In this document: positions 62,461 through 64,000 of the stretch, piece by piece
How positions within the stretch are numbered: the stretch's first letter is position 1
Layout of the letters: each line of letters starts with the position of its first letter
NCBI GenBank assembly: GCA_014549065.1
Contig: JACDOX010000114.1
Location: forward strand, 1,432,902 to 1,496,901
DNA length: 64,000 nucleotides
DNA from: Cardinalis cardinalis
Taxonomy: Eukaryota > Chordata > Aves > Passeriformes > Cardinalidae
Direction: 5' to 3'
Notes under the pieces: generated by a model
What the model was told of the DNA's origin: nothing
Databases searched by the model: none
Seen by the model: the letters and a program-made list of their open reading frames with translations, nothing else
Made by a program: the position numbers and the translations under genes

Positions 62461-64000
62461 GTATTGGTATGAGAATCCAGTGGTATTCAAACATTTTCAT
62501 GAGTAAAAATATTTGTAGAAAACCAACAAACACGGTGGAATGACGGAGCCATGGATAGTAGGATCTCTTGTTTATCAACTCTGGCTCACATTGAGTGAAT
62601 AAGCTATTCTAAATTCTTGTGCATATCCAAAGTCTTTCTTCCCCTTCCTCCCCACTTCCAGCCCGGACCAATCACTTGAGCACAGACTCTGTACACACAG
62701 ATTTCTCAACAATTCTCCAAGATTTTATTATTGTGGGGTTTGGATAAGAATTTTAATTAGAATACATGAAGTCTGACATTCATATAGACTTTTGAAATAT
62801 CTCCTGCCATTTGTTGAAATACACAATGTACAATGACATTAAAGCGGGGCTTCAGTTTCTCCTTTTCTTAATTGATTGCATTACTCCAAATAAATGCCCA
62901 AATATTAAAATTTTGAGAACATTTGTAATATGACAAAGCAAGGCTTTTTTCCCACTTCCCTCCTGCAATAAAACATGTATAAACAATGTAAAATTGTTCT
63001 ATGACCATCCACTAGCCATGTCTTATTCACCTTATCTACTTTTCCCATTAATAATTGAAGTTCACAACACATGGGATCTTTCTCGGCCTTTGAATTGCCT
63101 GACTGAAAGAAGGAACATAGAATTTTCAGTTTGGTGTGGAAGTCTCCTCNTATAACTATGAAGACAAAAAATTGTCAGGAGGCTTATTTTTTTATTGGGG
63201 CTTAGTGGCTTTTTTTTTGTATTTTGTTTGGGGGTTTTTGGGGAGGGATATGGTTGTTGTTGCTTTGGTTTTTTTGTTTTGGTTTGGTTTTTCGGGGGTT
63301 GTGAGCAAGGTTGGGAGTTTTTTGCTCCTTTTTTTTTATACAGTGTGTCAGGAAATGGAACGTGTAACAGCACTCCAAGACAGTTTTCTCATCAGGAACA
63401 TGTTTCCAGTTAGTTTTGAAGCAGCATTAATTTATGATTCTGCATAACATTTGATGCAAANTAGTCTTGCACTATGTAAATTCTCAAACGGTTGGCAGAG
63501 TTTTCTGATACCTAAATAAGATAAAGGTAATGACTGAAAAAACCTGCATAAAAATGAGGGTGAAATGCTTACACCAGAATAGAACTAATGATAAAATAAC
63601 CAGGAGGAATTCATTTTTGATCTTTCTCCCTCTCAAAACTGGGATTGAATGTGGTCTTTATGGACTCTGAGCTTTCCACAGCATAAAATAACAATAATTC
63701 AGTAGGGAAAGGAAATATGTAAATTTTAAGAAAGAAAGAATAAAGATCAGCTATAAAAAATATAGCATAACCAATTGAGGAAATGACAAGGTAAGTAAGC
63801 AGGAGACAACACTACATTTTTCTCCTTTTTTAACACTCTCAAGACCAGGGGTTTATGAAACCAAATTCAAGTCATAACCCTGCCCCTTTTCTAATGGAAG
63901 CATAATTCTACATCTAGATCAGGGTTTTGTTCTACCATTGGCTTGGTTCACAGTTTTTACTTCATTAAGTTTAGTCTGGGATTAGCAGAAATTGGTGTAT
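62461..64000. other. AT-rich sequence without recognised gene
   Basis: Holds only the T/G tract at 63185-63340. The 103-codon open frames on both strands across that tract are products of its low complexity. Confidence 0.7.
63185..63340 (+). repeat. T/G-rich low-complexity tract with G runs
   Basis: About 155 bases of T runs mixed with G runs. It includes GGGGG, TTTTT, GGGG, A, GGG at 63230-63247 and GGGGG near 63293. The G runs might form a quadruplex, but the fourth run is distant. Open frames on both strands through here encode low-complexity peptides and are not genes. Confidence 0.9.

Noticed and set aside
63062..63447. 103-codon open frames on both strands, one lysine/proline/glutamine-rich and the other hydrophobic
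   Set aside because: Both run through the T/G low-complexity tract and show no conserved motif.
1..64000. CRISPR array, bacterial operons, insertion sequences or phage genes
   Set aside because: No regularly spaced repeats, no long or dense open frames and no ribosome-binding pattern. The CR1 elements mark this as vertebrate, avian-type nuclear DNA.

Overview
The window looks like bird nuclear DNA from a gene-poor, AT-rich stretch (about two thirds A+T by eye). The main evidence is CR1, the dominant LINE family of birds. At least five CR1 fragments can be recognised by eye. One keeps an open reading frame for the end of ORF2, and four keep recognisable 3' tails with the family's terminal ATTCTRTG-like octamers. 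A retroviral LTR-like insertion, old MIR/L2-like debris and many simple repeats fit the same picture. The scattered single n characters are ambiguous base calls, not gaps.

Layout. 1-10 kb: unique AT-rich sequence with one 55-bp tandem duplication. 10.03-10.82 kb: a decayed plus-strand CR1 running from the reverse-transcriptase motif region to the 3' end. 10.8-24.7 kb: unique sequence with one MIR-like fragment. 24.7-25.94 kb: a GC-richer block that reads on the minus strand as an LTR followed by a primer-binding-site-like sequence and a minisatellite-bearing leader. 26-34.7 kb: unique sequence with paired A/C-rich and T/G-rich tracts, an L2-like fragment, a small CR1 tail and two strong palindromes. 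34.77-35.09 kb: the best preserved CR1, on the minus strand. 35-61.5 kb: unique sequence with a 65-base T run, a CR1 tail, a T/G tract followed by a perfect 23-bp tandem duplication, and simple repeats. 61.59-62.46 kb: a minus-strand CR1 with endonuclease and linker sequence joined directly to a 3' tail, so the reverse-transcriptase region is missing. 62.5-64 kb: unique sequence with another T/G tract.

Genes. I found no host protein-coding exon, tRNA, rRNA or other RNA gene that I can support. The open frames reach only about 60-104 codons, which is expected by chance in AT-rich DNA of this size. The only ones I recognise belong to CR1. The window is therefore either intergenic or the inside of a large intron, and the sequence alone does not say which. 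There are no cooperating genes to describe. I saw no convincing undescribed system. The most unusual items are a 16-bp perfect hairpin, a 24-bp perfect palindrome, the LTR candidate, and repeated strand-asymmetric T/G (or A/C) tracts.
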